From contig NZ_PYOC01000010.1 of NCBI RefSeq assembly GCF_003026215.1, forward strand, positions 62,001-126,000: a stretch of DNA of 64,000 nucleotides, read 5' to 3'. Below, piece by piece: positions 9,121-18,210 of this stretch; the stretch's first letter is position 1; every line of letters starts with the position of its first letter. Under the pieces are notes generated by a model, which made no database searches, was not told the origin of the DNA, and was given only the letters and a program-made list of their open reading frames with translations. This stretch comes from Photobacterium indicum. GTDB taxonomy: Bacteria; Pseudomonadota; Gammaproteobacteria; Enterobacterales; Vibrionaceae. The position numbers and the translations under genes were made by a program.

Positions 9121-9525
9121 ATCAATCCATTTCGTTATTTAGTAGCGGCGAAAGACTTCCAGCGGCGCCAACCGCTACCCAATCATCACCCTTCCACTTC
9201 TTCGTAATATTTCCCTATATAAGGTAGCTCAGGCTTGTTCAACACTTCAGATAGGTGTCGGCTTCGCGGCACATATCCTTATCTGTTATGTACTTTAACT
9301 CACTGCTACCTCATATAATTCCTTACAAATTAATGCTCAGTGTTAGTGCATTTTTCACACTATAATGCACGACCTCTGATTTTGTTAACAGTTCCACTAA
9401 TAAGGCTAGCTACTGCTAACGTGCATTCGGTAAAATGTTGATGATATTAAACAACATACTCACTTTTGTATCAAAGCTAAACTCTGCATTTTTTGTTATA
9501 TTTCCCCTGCTACAAAGGATTGTAA
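9121..9525. other. 405-base intergenic region, composition boundary
   Basis: No gene is supported here. The first part still carries GC-rich words while the second half is AT-rich like the rest of the window, so a composition change falls here. An imperfect hairpin lies at 9249-9284 (AGATAGG pairs with CCTTATCT across a TTCG-containing top). The last 100 bases should hold the lpxR promoter; I could not pick a convincing -35/-10 pair. Confidence 0.4.
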
Positions 9526-10515
9526 ATGAATCACTTTTCTCTCGGTATTGTTGCTATCACCACGCTCTTTTCATCAACTACAATGGCGTATAATTCGGGT
9601 AGCTTCTCGTTTGCGATTGATAATGACGGTATCGTAGGTACTGACCAAAATTACAGCAACGGCATTTTCTTAGAATACAACTCTGCTGCAACAAACCGCG
9701 TCGCCATGAGTGCACCGACCCCTATACGACAAATTGCGTCTATTTTGCCGTTAAGTTCTGGTGCACAAGGCTGGAGTCTACGCCTAGGTCAACAAATGTG
9801 GACACCGGAAGACATTGAAGCAACAGAGCCCCCGCCTAATGAGCGCCCTTACGCTGGGCTGTTATTTTTAGAAACGGGTATTTATCAATATTCAGCAAGT
9901 GCGGTTGATAAATTCAGCTTTATGTTAGGCACTGTCGGGCCCAATTCTTTCGCAGAAGATGGCCAAAAGTTTATTCACAGCATAGTTGGTTCAGACGAGC
10001 CTATGGGCTGGGATGATCAAATCGAAAACCAAGTCGTATTCAACCTTGGATACCAAGGACACCGCCTACTCACTCGAAATAATGCATGGTTGATGCAGCA
10101 TTATGATTTAAGTAGTGTTGGTCGTGTCAATGTGGGGAATTTTCAGAGTGAGTTAGCCGTTGGTACCGTTGCTCGCTGGGGTAAAAACTTAGATTCAAAC
10201 TTTGGTAGTGTCGGGTTTACGCCTGGTAAACTATTCGATGTCAGCGTGATTTCATCTAGTGCATCAGGTTATTTTGTATTTACAGGTATAGAAGGCCGTT
10301 ATCGTTTCAATGATATAACGATCGACGGTGATCGCCCAGCCCATGTGCCTGATACTAATGTTGAGAACCTACAAGCCACAGCTGTTTTAGGCTTTGTATA
10401 TTACGAACCTAGCTGGGGCACAAGTTTAAGCTTTGCAACCAGCACACCAGATTTTGAAGAAGATATTCGCTCATCTACCTCTATGGGATCGTTCGAAATA
10501 TTCTGGCGTTTATAG
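9526..10515 (+). CDS. lpxR: Outer-membrane lipid A 3'-O-deacylase family protein (LpxR, DUF2219)
   Basis: LpxR removes the 3'-acyloxyacyl chain of lipid A at the outer membrane, changing its immune recognition. The protein is 329 residues, close to Salmonella LpxR (about 320). It begins with a Sec signal peptide cleaved after about residue 21 (TTMA-YNSG). The mature N-terminus has the family block with FAIDNDGIVGTDQNYSNGI, containing the Asn/Asp and Thr positions of the active site; the later FIHSIVG and MGWDDQI block carries the conserved His. Alternating amphipathic strands and a terminal aromatic (FWRL) fit a 12-strand barrel. AAAGGAT before ATG 9526 is a good ribosome binding site. It is a single gene with its own terminator. 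Confidence 0.85.
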   Translation: MNHFSLGIVAITTLFSSTTMAYNSGSFSFAIDNDGIVGTDQNYSNGIFLEYNSAATNRVAMSAPTPIRQIASILPLSSGAQGWSLRLGQQMWTPEDIEATEPPPNERPYAGLLFLETGIYQYSASAVDKFSFMLGTVGPNSFAEDGQKFIHSIVGSDEPMGWDDQIENQVVFNLGYQGHRLLTRNNAWLMQHYDLSSVGRVNVGNFQSELAVGTVARWGKNLDSNFGSVGFTPGKLFDVSVISSSASGYFVFTGIEGRYRFNDITIDGDRPAHVPDTNVENLQATAVLGFVYYEPSWGTSLSFATSTPDFEEDIRSSTSMGSFEIFWRL

Positions 10516-10539
10516 CTCAAGACCCAAGAATCATTATTT

Positions 10540-10572
10540 AGGCTAAGCAAAGGCTATTTGCTTAGCCTTTTT
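10540..10572 (+). terminator. Rho-independent terminator after lpxR
   Basis: A perfect 12-base stem (AGGCTAAGCAAA with its complement), a 5-base loop and a run of five T residues. It lies 25 bases after the lpxR stop, between convergent genes, and may also slow the leftward gene that begins at 11211. Confidence 0.9.
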
Positions 10573-10587
10573 CTACCAGAAGCAACC

Positions 10588-11211
10588 TTAACAGCTATGA
10601 ATATTACACTCTTTATCTGTCGGTATAATATTGAGTAACGGCCAAATACGCAGCCAACTCTTTTCTTCTATACGCCGATAAAAAATATCAGGTATCGGCC
10701 TCTTAGGGTTAATTTCAACATTAAGAACCCAATTGTGTGCCAAACCAAATGGAGCTGTAAAAATGAGTTGTTCTCCCTCATCAAGCTTAACGCCCACACA
10801 AGTCGGGATTTCTACCCAGCGCGAAATTGCATCTGTTGTATTACGATAAGGTTGGTCATTATGTTTAACATGCATTCGTGCTTGGTTTCGCACTTCCCAG
10901 TTCATTGATGGAACGAGCACTTTAAGTTTCGCTGTTAATTCTTGTTCTGTTTTACATGAAATATCTTCTGTATCGAAATACACAACATCAATATCGTTTA
11001 GTGGTGTCATCTCGGCTTTGTTATGCAAACTATCCCAAATAGCATTACGCAGAAAACCGGCACCTAAAAAACAATCAGGTAAATTCAAACTTCTAACTGC
11101 ACGTAAACATTTCATTCTTAACATATCTGAAAGTAGAAGCTGCTGTGTTTTGTTTTGATATTCTTGTTCAGAATTACTCATATTTAATTTAAACAACCAT
11201 ACTGCATTCAT
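10588..11211 (-). CDS. Nucleotidyltransferase-like protein (NTP_transf_6 family)
   Basis: Small protein of up to 207 residues with the nucleotidyltransferase-fold motif GAGFLRNAIWD followed by NDIDVVYFD, which holds the paired Asp residues expected for metal binding. These match the PF06042-type family of unknown biological role. No partner domain is present and no substrate can be named. The first ATG (11211) sits directly against the T-tract of the upstream terminator and lacks a Shine-Dalgarno; an internal ATG at 11181 (MSNSEQ) is the alternative and also lacks a clear ribosome site, so the start is unsure. It lies downstream of, and separated by a terminator from, the DUF5718 gene. Confidence 0.78.
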   Translation of the reverse strand: MNAVWLFKLNMSNSEQEYQNKTQQLLLSDMLRMKCLRAVRSLNLPDCFLGAGFLRNAIWDSLHNKAEMTPLNDIDVVYFDTEDISCKTEQELTAKLKVLVPSMNWEVRNQARMHVKHNDQPYRNTTDAISRWVEIPTCVGVKLDEGEQLIFTAPFGLAHNWVLNVEINPKRPIPDIFYRRIEEKSWLRIWPLLNIIPTDKECNIHSC

Positions 11212-11212
11212 G

Positions 11213-11236
11213 AAAAAAGCCTGACAAATCAGGCTT
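11213..11236 (-). terminator. Rho-independent terminator after the DUF5718 gene
   Basis: Leftward reading gives a 7-base stem AAGCCTG with its complement, a 6-base loop and a run of six T. It follows the stop of the 11286-12110 gene by about 50 bases and abuts the start of the next leftward gene. Confidence 0.8.
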
Positions 11237-11285
11237 AATATTCTGTAAATTTACACTTCGTATACTAGTGCATTTACAACAATGT

Positions 11286-12110
11286 TTAGGCTACATGCTG
11301 AACCAATGCAGATAAACCTTCGGCAGAAAATTCATTTGTTGCTGCCATTGCCGTAATTTCATCTTGGCTGTATTGGCTACCATCGTAAACAACAACAATA
11401 CTCGTATCACCAGACTGCAAAAACGTTGTTTCACCAAACTCTGTATAACGGGTTGCGCCTATACTGATTAACGCTTGAGCCGGATAATCAGCATTAGCTA
11501 AATGCATTGCGATATCTTCCGTTGGACCAACATCTTGCTGATTGTTCATACGATCAACAATCCAAGTTAATAGCTTTTCATGAAAATAGCTGTAACCCAC
11601 TACTGGGCTGTCTTCACCATAGCGAGAAACAAGATCACCACGCTTATGAAAACTGGCAATCCGGTAACTATCTAACACTCCACCTTCTGCAAGTGAATCA
11701 ATATCAAACATTGTACTCGCGACACCCTTCGTGTGTTCGCCCCAGTTTTTCTTTTCACTGATTTTTTTTGCATTAGGCTTTCGTATAGAGCAATCGTTAT
11801 ATGCAGCAAATTTACGCGGTGTTAAAGAGACTACGCGATTATCTTGATATTCGATATCGCAAAGTAACGCGACTTCAGGTTCGATCTGAAGGTTATCGGC
11901 ATCATTTGGTGGAATAATTGTATCGTGAGATAGCGGGTATGTTGATAAAAACCCTGCTTTGTCTGAAGGCACATAAAAAGGAAAAATGGCTTTAGGTTGA
12001 ATCGCTTCTTTTACTTCGACGGCAAGAAAATCTGTCGCTTCACCTGCTTGTTCAAGATGACCAGCAAAGTTACCCGCCACACCAAAACCAATTACATTTT
12101 TAAACGTCAT
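11286..12110 (-). CDS. DUF5718 family protein
   Basis: A 274-residue cytoplasmic protein of unknown function. The N-terminus MTFKNVIGFGVAGNFAGHLEQAGE and the middle EPEVALLCDIEYQDNRV block recall DUF5718 proteins, which look distantly related to the fumarylacetoacetate-hydrolase fold (the acidic EPE and later HE positions would suit metal binding). That relation is inferred. The start at 12110 is chosen because TAGGA sits 6-10 bases before it; an upstream in-frame ATG at 12164 adds 18 residues with no ribosome site. It is transcribed alone and ends in its own terminator. No signal peptide or membrane helix is seen. Confidence 0.8.
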   Translation of the reverse strand: MTFKNVIGFGVAGNFAGHLEQAGEATDFLAVEVKEAIQPKAIFPFYVPSDKAGFLSTYPLSHDTIIPPNDADNLQIEPEVALLCDIEYQDNRVVSLTPRKFAAYNDCSIRKPNAKKISEKKNWGEHTKGVASTMFDIDSLAEGGVLDSYRIASFHKRGDLVSRYGEDSPVVGYSYFHEKLLTWIVDRMNNQQDVGPTEDIAMHLANADYPAQALISIGATRYTEFGETTFLQSGDTSIVVVYDGSQYSQDEITAMAATNEFSAEGLSALVQHVA

Positions 12111-12386
12111 AACTATCCTAATACAGTTTAAAGAGATACCTCTAGATAGTAACGTTCTTGCCATTATGAATCACTCGAATGAGATGAATAACTTGTTCTA
12201 GCTCAACATTTTTAGTTAAGCTTTACAATCGATGATATATAAACTAAACATACAAACAGAACACCATGCAAAATAATAAAGAATTGCTCACAAGAATCAT
12301 TCGCAAAGCAAATAGATATAGACAGAGCAACGCCCTAATCATATAGTTAGCGAAAATTAAAAAAACAAAATTCAGTGGATGACAGG

Positions 12387-13475
12387 ATGTATAAAACCAC
12401 CGCTATAGCAGCACTTATTTCATTTGCATTAGCGCCACAATTGGCTTTCAGCGCAACCCCTCAAACCAAAGCGATTAATGGTACGAATGCTACCAATTAC
12501 GATAGCTTGTTATTACCATGGCAAGCCGCAATAAAACAAACTAATGCTGATGCTACTGGATGTGGAGCCGTTGTTATTGCTTCAAACTGGGTTGTAACCG
12601 CCGCACACTGTGATGTGTCAGCATTAGGCGATGTGGTTATTGCAGGTACATCTTATATCCCTCAAGGTGATTTTTCGAAGCTTGATGCTAAGTATAAGTT
12701 CACTGTTATCAAGCGTTTTCATCATTCAGCATACAACAGTACAACATTCGAAAATGACGTTGCCCTGTTTCAAGTTGATCGTAGTATGTTAAACGTCGCG
12801 CAACCCATTAAAATAGCGACAGTTGGTGAACAACAATCTGCCGATAATAATTTCGATAATACATGGAGTCAGGGCTCAGATTCAAAGGCCAATCTCATCG
12901 CATCAGGCTGGGGGGATACCGTAGCCAATGGAGCATTTCCTTCCGAATTACAAGTGGTAAAACTGGGCGGTATTCCTGACGGTAAATGCAATAACAAAAT
13001 CTATAACAGCGATTATTTTGTTTGTGCTGATTCCAATATTGCTGATTTAGTAAAAGATGTTTGTGCTGGCGATTCTGGCGGCCCTTTAATTTGGCAGAAC
13101 CCATTGAACATCGCAGATACAGATAAAGGGTTACGCCTTGTTGGCATCACCAGTAACGGGGCTGATTGTAAAATCAAAAATGACAATCAAAATAATCCAT
13201 ACTATCAATTACATGGCCAATTCACGCAGCTTTCAAGCTATAGAGATTGGATTGAAGGCACAATTCACGCAACTGAAGGTGATAACAGTTTTTCACTTAA
13301 CGCAGTAGATGCACCAACCATTACAAAAGACCCATTTATGGTTGTTGCTGATAGGCCTAGCGCTAAAAGCCAACCTGTAGACTCAGGCTCATCGGGCGGT
13401 TCAGTACCATTGTTTGGCTTGTTTAGCTTAGCTGCTATTGGTTTAATGCGTCGTAAAGATATTCATCAAAAGTAA
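12387..13475 (+). CDS. Secreted trypsin-like serine protease with GlyGly-CTERM tail
   Basis: S1-family endopeptidase of 362 residues. A Sec signal peptide covers about residues 1-23. The catalytic triad is visible: His74 in TAAHC, Asp124 in ENDVALF and Ser230 in CAGDSGGPL. The C-terminus has a Gly/Ser linker (SGSSGGS), a hydrophobic stretch and a basic end (MRRK), the pattern of GlyGly-CTERM substrates, which rhombosortase processes and the type II system exports to the cell surface in Vibrionaceae. An in-frame GTG at 12375 would add four residues; the ATG at 12387 gives the cleaner signal peptide, though the AGG just before it is too close to be a normal ribosome site. The target protein is unknown. 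Confidence 0.9.
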   Translation: MYKTTAIAALISFALAPQLAFSATPQTKAINGTNATNYDSLLLPWQAAIKQTNADATGCGAVVIASNWVVTAAHCDVSALGDVVIAGTSYIPQGDFSKLDAKYKFTVIKRFHHSAYNSTTFENDVALFQVDRSMLNVAQPIKIATVGEQQSADNNFDNTWSQGSDSKANLIASGWGDTVANGAFPSELQVVKLGGIPDGKCNNKIYNSDYFVCADSNIADLVKDVCAGDSGGPLIWQNPLNIADTDKGLRLVGITSNGADCKIKNDNQNNPYYQLHGQFTQLSSYRDWIEGTIHATEGDNSFSLNAVDAPTITKDPFMVVADRPSAKSQPVDSGSSGGSVPLFGLFSLAAIGLMRRKDIHQK

Positions 13476-13545
13476 AAAAGCTCATCAAAAATAGACGAGC
13501 TGGCGATTAATAATAAACACGTTGTACATTAAACGCTAAACATTA

Positions 13546-13593
13546 AAAAAGGGTTCCAACTTTTACAGTTAACGTAAAAGAGGAACCCTTTTT
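13546..13593. terminator. Bidirectional terminator between protease and RND pump genes
   Basis: AAAAAGGGTTCC pairs with GGAACCCTTTTT, enclosing an inner TTTTAC/GTAAAA stem. A and T runs flank both sides, so it can end both the rightward protease gene and the leftward efflux operon. Confidence 0.85.
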
Positions 13594-13643
13594 GTCTTTT
13601 ATTTATAGAGCCAGAACTAAACGGCTCTATAGGTGCTTAGCTT

Positions 13644-16600
13644 CTACTTTTCATCTTCAAGTGCAATAAGCTTTGTTGAACCACCATGGAATTTCTCACG
13701 ACGTTTCTGAACCAGAGCAAAGAAGCCTGGAATCAAGAAGGTACCTGCAAGTAACACACAAAGTAGACCACCTGTTAGGGAAATACCTAACGAGTTCTGA
13801 CTAATATGGCCCGCACCAGATGCAAAAATTAATGGCAAAATACCCAAGATAAATGACCACGATGTCATATTCACCGCACGGAAACGTAATTTACCACCAC
13901 GTACCGCTGCCTTCCCGATATCCAGCTCGTTTTCTTCTCGTTCAATCTTGGCGAATTCTACAATCAATATCGCATTCTTCGCGGCCAAGGCTATCAAGAG
14001 AACCAAACCAATCTGAGCATACAGATTCAACGGTGTACCTGTCATGGCAAGAGCCAAGAACGACCCTAATGTCGCTACAGGAACAACCAGAATGATAGCA
14101 AGAGGTATACTCCAGCTTTCGTACTGAGCAACCATGAACAAGTAAATGAAGATTAGAGCCAGTGCAAACGCATAGATCGCTTGGTTACCAGCTTTTACTT
14201 CTTGGTAAGCCATACCTGTCCATTCATACTGATAACCTTGCGGCAACACTTCAGCTGCTACACGCTCCATTGCAGCAATCGCATCACCACTAGAATAACC
14301 CGGTGCTGGGCTACCTTGAATGACTGCCGAACGATACATGTTATAACGCCATGCCACATCAGGTTCAAATACTTGCTCAATAGAAGTAAGCGTACTCAAT
14401 GGAATCATATCGCCAGAGGCTGAACGCACATGAAAACGCTCAAGTGTATCTAAATTATCTCGGTATTCACTGTCTGCCTGTACTGTTACACGGAAGTTTT
14501 TACCGTATAAAGTAAAGTCATTCACATACATGGAACCTAAGTTACCCTGTAGCGTCTGGAAAATATCTGTTAGTGGTATGCCTAGTTGCTTCGCTTTCAC
14601 ACGGTCTATATCAACATAGAAGTGAGGAACATTGGCACGGAATGTACTAAAGGTGAATTGAATTTCAGGCTGCGCATTCGCTTTCTGAATCATCTCTCCC
14701 ATGACATTCGCCAAGTCGGTACGGCTTCGACCTAAGGTATCTTCAAGAACAAACTCGAAGCCTGAAGCTGCGCCCATTCCTGGCACGGCTGGGGCGCCCA
14801 TCGCGAATACTATCGCTTCTGGTAACTCATTTGCTGAACGAGCATTTATGCGATTTGAAATAGCAAATGATGAATGATCACCTTCCATTTCATTTCGTAC
14901 ACCCCACTCTTTTAACTTAATAAACAGTGATGCACCGTTTGATGCAGCGGCTCCCGTTAAGAACGCATAACCATTTGCAACAGTAATACCTTCAATACCT
15001 GGCTCTTCTGCAAGAATATCTTGAAGCTTGATGGTTGTTTCTTCAGTACGAGATAACGAGGCTGAATCTGGCAGCTGAACGTTAACAAGTAAAATACCTT
15101 TATCTTCTGTTGGAACAAACGCAGTTGATGTCGTCTTGGATAAGTAGGTTACCGCCCCCACAGCCAAGATGAAGAATGTAACTAACAGTACAGATTTACG
15201 AACCAAATAACCGGCAATAGCACCATATTTTAATGTAACTTTATCAAGACCTTGGTTAAATACCTTAAACCAACGCGACTTATTACCATCACCTTGTTTC
15301 AGCACTAAAGAACATAGAGCAGGTGAAAGTGTTAATGCGTTAATAGATGAAATTACAACAGAAATACAAATGGTTAATGCAAACTGACGGTACATAATAC
15401 CGGTAATACCAGGAAGCATTGCGACCGGTATGAATACAGCCAACAGAACCATTGTGGAGGTAATTATCGGACCTGTTACTTCTTTCATTGCAATCAAGGT
15501 TGCTTGACGAGGTGACAGGCTTGGATCTCGCGCCATATTGGTATCAACATTCTCGATAACCAAGATAGCATCATCGACCACAATACCAATGGCAAGGATT
15601 AAGCCAAATAACGTTACTGTATTTATCGTAAACCCAGCAGCAAGCATAATAGCAAACGTACCAATCAACGATACAGGTATAGCCACAACTGGGATTAATG
15701 TCGATCGCATACTACCTAAGAACATATAAGTAACTGCGATAACCAATATAATGGCTTGAATCAGAGTAACAACTACCCCTTTAATCGATTCAGCAACGAA
15801 CAAAGTTGTATCGTAGCTTGTTTCGTATGCCATACCTTCAGGAAAATCTTTATTCATTCCATCGAGTAAACTCATTACTGCTTCACCACTTTCCAATGCG
15901 TTTGCATCAGACTGAAGGTTTAGCGTAACAATAGCTGCTGGCTGCCCACGGAACATGCCATTACCAGTGTAGAATTTCTTACCTAGCTCTACACGTGCAA
16001 CGTCTTTTAAGAATACAATCGAACCATCATTGTTAGCACGAAGCACAACATCTTCGAATTCTTCGACGGTCTCCAATCGTCCTTTTGTTACAAGGTTAAA
16101 CTGGACTTCTTGAGCATTATTGTATGGAGGAGCACCCACCTGACCCGCAGCAACCTGAACGTTTTGTTCAGCAAGAGCCGCGTTCACATCAGATGTCGTA
16201 AGACCAAGGTTAGCCATTTTTTCAGGGTCAAGCCAAACACGCATCGCATATTCGCCACCACCAAGAACATTAACCTCACTAATCCCTTTCACGCGAGCAA
16301 GTTGATCTTTTACATTTAAATTAATGTAGTTAACCAAGAATTGGTCGCCATACTTACCATCAGGTGAGTAGAAATTCAGCACCATCAATAAATCAGGAGA
16401 ACGCTTTTTAACCGTTACACCCACCATACGAACTTCAGCCGGAAGCTTAGATTCGATTTGGGAAATACGGTTTTGGACGTTAACCTGAGCCATATCTGGG
16501 TCAGTACCAATATCAAAAGTTACATTCAGGCTGTATGAACCATCGTTGGCACTTTTAGAAGACATGTAAATCATGTTTTCTACGCCATTCACCGATGCTT

Positions 16601-16799
16601 CAATCGGATCTGCAATTGCCTCTTCAACAACCTCAGCACTTGCACCTGAGTAATAAGCAGTCACACCAACAGAAGGTGGACTAATTTTCGGGTATTCCGC
16701 CACAGGCAGGCTTAAGGCAGCAATTGCCCCTGCTAGGGTAAGAATAATAGATATAACCAACGCAAACTTTGGGCGTTGGATAAAAAAGCGACTTAGCAT
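13644..16799 (-). CDS. RND multidrug efflux permease (HAE1 family)
   Basis: Inner-membrane proton-drug antiporter of 1051 residues, the usual length for AcrB/MexB types. TM1 is near the N-terminus (FALVISIILTLAG), followed by a large periplasmic porter loop. TM4 has the proton-relay pair in GIVVDDAILVIENV, TM10 the Lys in AAKNAILIVEF, and a second periplasmic loop lies between TM7 and TM8. The ATG overlaps the stop of the adaptor gene by one base (TAATG), so the two are coupled. No outer-membrane channel gene is adjacent; a TolC-type protein from elsewhere would complete the pump. Substrates cannot be predicted from this. Confidence 0.95.
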   Translation of the reverse strand: MLSRFFIQRPKFALVISIILTLAGAIAALSLPVAEYPKISPPSVGVTAYYSGASAEVVEEAIADPIEASVNGVENMIYMSSKSANDGSYSLNVTFDIGTDPDMAQVNVQNRISQIESKLPAEVRMVGVTVKKRSPDLLMVLNFYSPDGKYGDQFLVNYINLNVKDQLARVKGISEVNVLGGGEYAMRVWLDPEKMANLGLTTSDVNAALAEQNVQVAAGQVGAPPYNNAQEVQFNLVTKGRLETVEEFEDVVLRANNDGSIVFLKDVARVELGKKFYTGNGMFRGQPAAIVTLNLQSDANALESGEAVMSLLDGMNKDFPEGMAYETSYDTTLFVAESIKGVVVTLIQAIILVIAVTYMFLGSMRSTLIPVVAIPVSLIGTFAIMLAAGFTINTVTLFGLILAIGIVVDDAILVIENVDTNMARDPSLSPRQATLIAMKEVTGPIITSTMVLLAVFIPVAMLPGITGIMYRQFALTICISVVISSINALTLSPALCSLVLKQGDGNKSRWFKVFNQGLDKVTLKYGAIAGYLVRKSVLLVTFFILAVGAVTYLSKTTSTAFVPTEDKGILLVNVQLPDSASLSRTEETTIKLQDILAEEPGIEGITVANGYAFLTGAAASNGASLFIKLKEWGVRNEMEGDHSSFAISNRINARSANELPEAIVFAMGAPAVPGMGAASGFEFVLEDTLGRSRTDLANVMGEMIQKANAQPEIQFTFSTFRANVPHFYVDIDRVKAKQLGIPLTDIFQTLQGNLGSMYVNDFTLYGKNFRVTVQADSEYRDNLDTLERFHVRSASGDMIPLSTLTSIEQVFEPDVAWRYNMYRSAVIQGSPAPGYSSGDAIAAMERVAAEVLPQGYQYEWTGMAYQEVKAGNQAIYAFALALIFIYLFMVAQYESWSIPLAIILVVPVATLGSFLALAMTGTPLNLYAQIGLVLLIALAAKNAILIVEFAKIEREENELDIGKAAVRGGKLRFRAVNMTSWSFILGILPLIFASGAGHISQNSLGISLTGGLLCVLLAGTFLIPGFFALVQKRREKFHGGSTKLIALEDEK

Positions 16800-17923
16800 T
16801 ATTTGTCCTTCGCTTCAGTTGCTTCAACACGAACCGTGATACCGTTACGTACACGCTGTAAGCCTTTAGTCATCACAATATCAGTCGCATCAATACCATC
16901 AGCAATGATGATACCCTGCACTGTTTGAGGGCCCATAATCACGTTACGACGCTCAGCTACATTGTCTTCTTTTAATACCATCACAAAATCACCTTCAAGA
17001 TCACTTTGTACTGCACGGCGAGGAATCACAATTTTTTGAACTGGAATTTTCTCACGTAAAAAAACTTGTACGTGCTGACCTGGAAGTAGGCGTTGTTCTG
17101 GGTTATCGAATTTAGCGCGCATTGCAATCGTCCCCGTATTCAAATCAATACGATTACCAATAAAATCGACTTCACCTAGGTGTTCATATTCTTCGCCATT
17201 GTTTAATGTAAGCAGTACTTCAACATTACCCTTGCCTTCACCACTGCCATCTAAGTAATCAATACCTAAATCAAGACGTTCACGTTCACTTAGGTTAAAT
17301 GTGGTTTGCATTGGGTTTAGGCTAACCAAGGTAGTAAGTACACCCGAAGAAGGCGACACTAAATCACCAAGGCTCACTTTACTATCACTGATTCGACCAC
17401 TGAAAGGAGCAGAAATACTTGTATATGATAAGTCGACTTCAGCAGAATGATATTGTGCCTTCGCCGCTTTTAATTGGGCAATTGCACTTAAGTTTTCAGC
17501 CGTTAATCGGTCAAATTCCGATTCACTAATACTGCCTTTTGGTAATAGATTTTGACCACGTTTAAAATCGAGGTCTGCTTTTTTTAAATTTGCTTCTGCT
17601 TGAGAAATGGCCGCTTGTGCACTCGCTAATTTAGCCTCATAAGCTGCCGGTTCAATTTGAAATAACAGTTGTCCTTTTTCTACTAATTGCCCTTCAGTAA
17701 AAAAGCGCTCTTTTAAATACCCAGATACTTGTGCTGTAATTAACACATCTTCAAGTGCTTCTGTACGACCCACATATTGCTTACCTTGCTGATAATCAAT
17801 AACTGTTACGGGCTCTACAACAACTAAAGGACCTTGTGGAGATTTTTGTCCCGAGACTTTATCGCCACACCCAGCAAGTAGGCTCGCGCTTACCAGCGTT
17901 GCGATAATAAGTTTTTTATTCAT
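16799..17923 (-). CDS. RND efflux periplasmic adaptor (membrane fusion protein)
   Basis: A 374-residue lipoprotein-type adaptor linking the permease to an outer-membrane channel. The N-terminal signal ends in a lipobox (LLAGC, Cys19). The lipoyl and alpha-hairpin region follows, with VEKGQLLFQI and its mirrored SAPFSGRISDS half, then beta-barrel and membrane-proximal domains (GQHVQVFLRE). It is first in a two-gene operon and ends in TAATG at the permease start. A 287-base divergent region separates it from the siroheme gene, and a perfect palindrome at 18039-18062 lies there. No regulator gene is next to it. Confidence 0.93.
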   Translation of the reverse strand: MNKKLIIATLVSASLLAGCGDKVSGQKSPQGPLVVVEPVTVIDYQQGKQYVGRTEALEDVLITAQVSGYLKERFFTEGQLVEKGQLLFQIEPAAYEAKLASAQAAISQAEANLKKADLDFKRGQNLLPKGSISESEFDRLTAENLSAIAQLKAAKAQYHSAEVDLSYTSISAPFSGRISDSKVSLGDLVSPSSGVLTTLVSLNPMQTTFNLSERERLDLGIDYLDGSGEGKGNVEVLLTLNNGEEYEHLGEVDFIGNRIDLNTGTIAMRAKFDNPEQRLLPGQHVQVFLREKIPVQKIVIPRRAVQSDLEGDFVMVLKEDNVAERRNVIMGPQTVQGIIIADGIDATDIVMTKGLQRVRNGITVRVEATEAKDK

Positions 17924-18038
17924 TTATGCTGACCATCGATTTAAATAAAACATACAAAAAAACGAACACAATAAAAGTGCGTTCAAATTAAAATAACATT
18001 GAGAAAACATATACTTTTTTAATAAGAATAAGGTAACA

Positions 18039-18062
18039 ATTCAGCTTTAATGAAAGCTGAAT
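18039..18062. promoter_or_regulatory. Perfect palindrome in divergent intergenic region
   Basis: The 10-base arm ATTCAGCTTT is followed by AATG and its exact complement. It lies between the divergent efflux operon and the CysG-like gene, about 150 bases from the latter. No T-run follows on either side, so an operator or cruciform is more likely than a terminator. The binding protein is unknown. Confidence 0.45.
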
Positions 18063-18210
18063 GGTAGGAAATAATACACACCTTTTGAAGGTAATTTGTT
18101 TCAAAATATTTCAAAATTGGATATATATAACAAATAGCTTAATAATGGTTTAAATAGCCACAAACATTAGCCGCAATCAGCATAAACAATACTTAGGAAG
18201 CATAGATGTA

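Noticed and set aside
9249..9284. Imperfect hairpin with TTCG centre, first thought to be a small RNA or tRNA remnant
   Set aside because: Stem has bulges and mismatches, no T-run, no tRNA arm pattern.
17940..17990. AACGAACAC...GTGCGTT as a TetR-type operator before the RND operon
   Set aside because: The arms mismatch when aligned; the palindrome at 18039-18062 is a better candidate.
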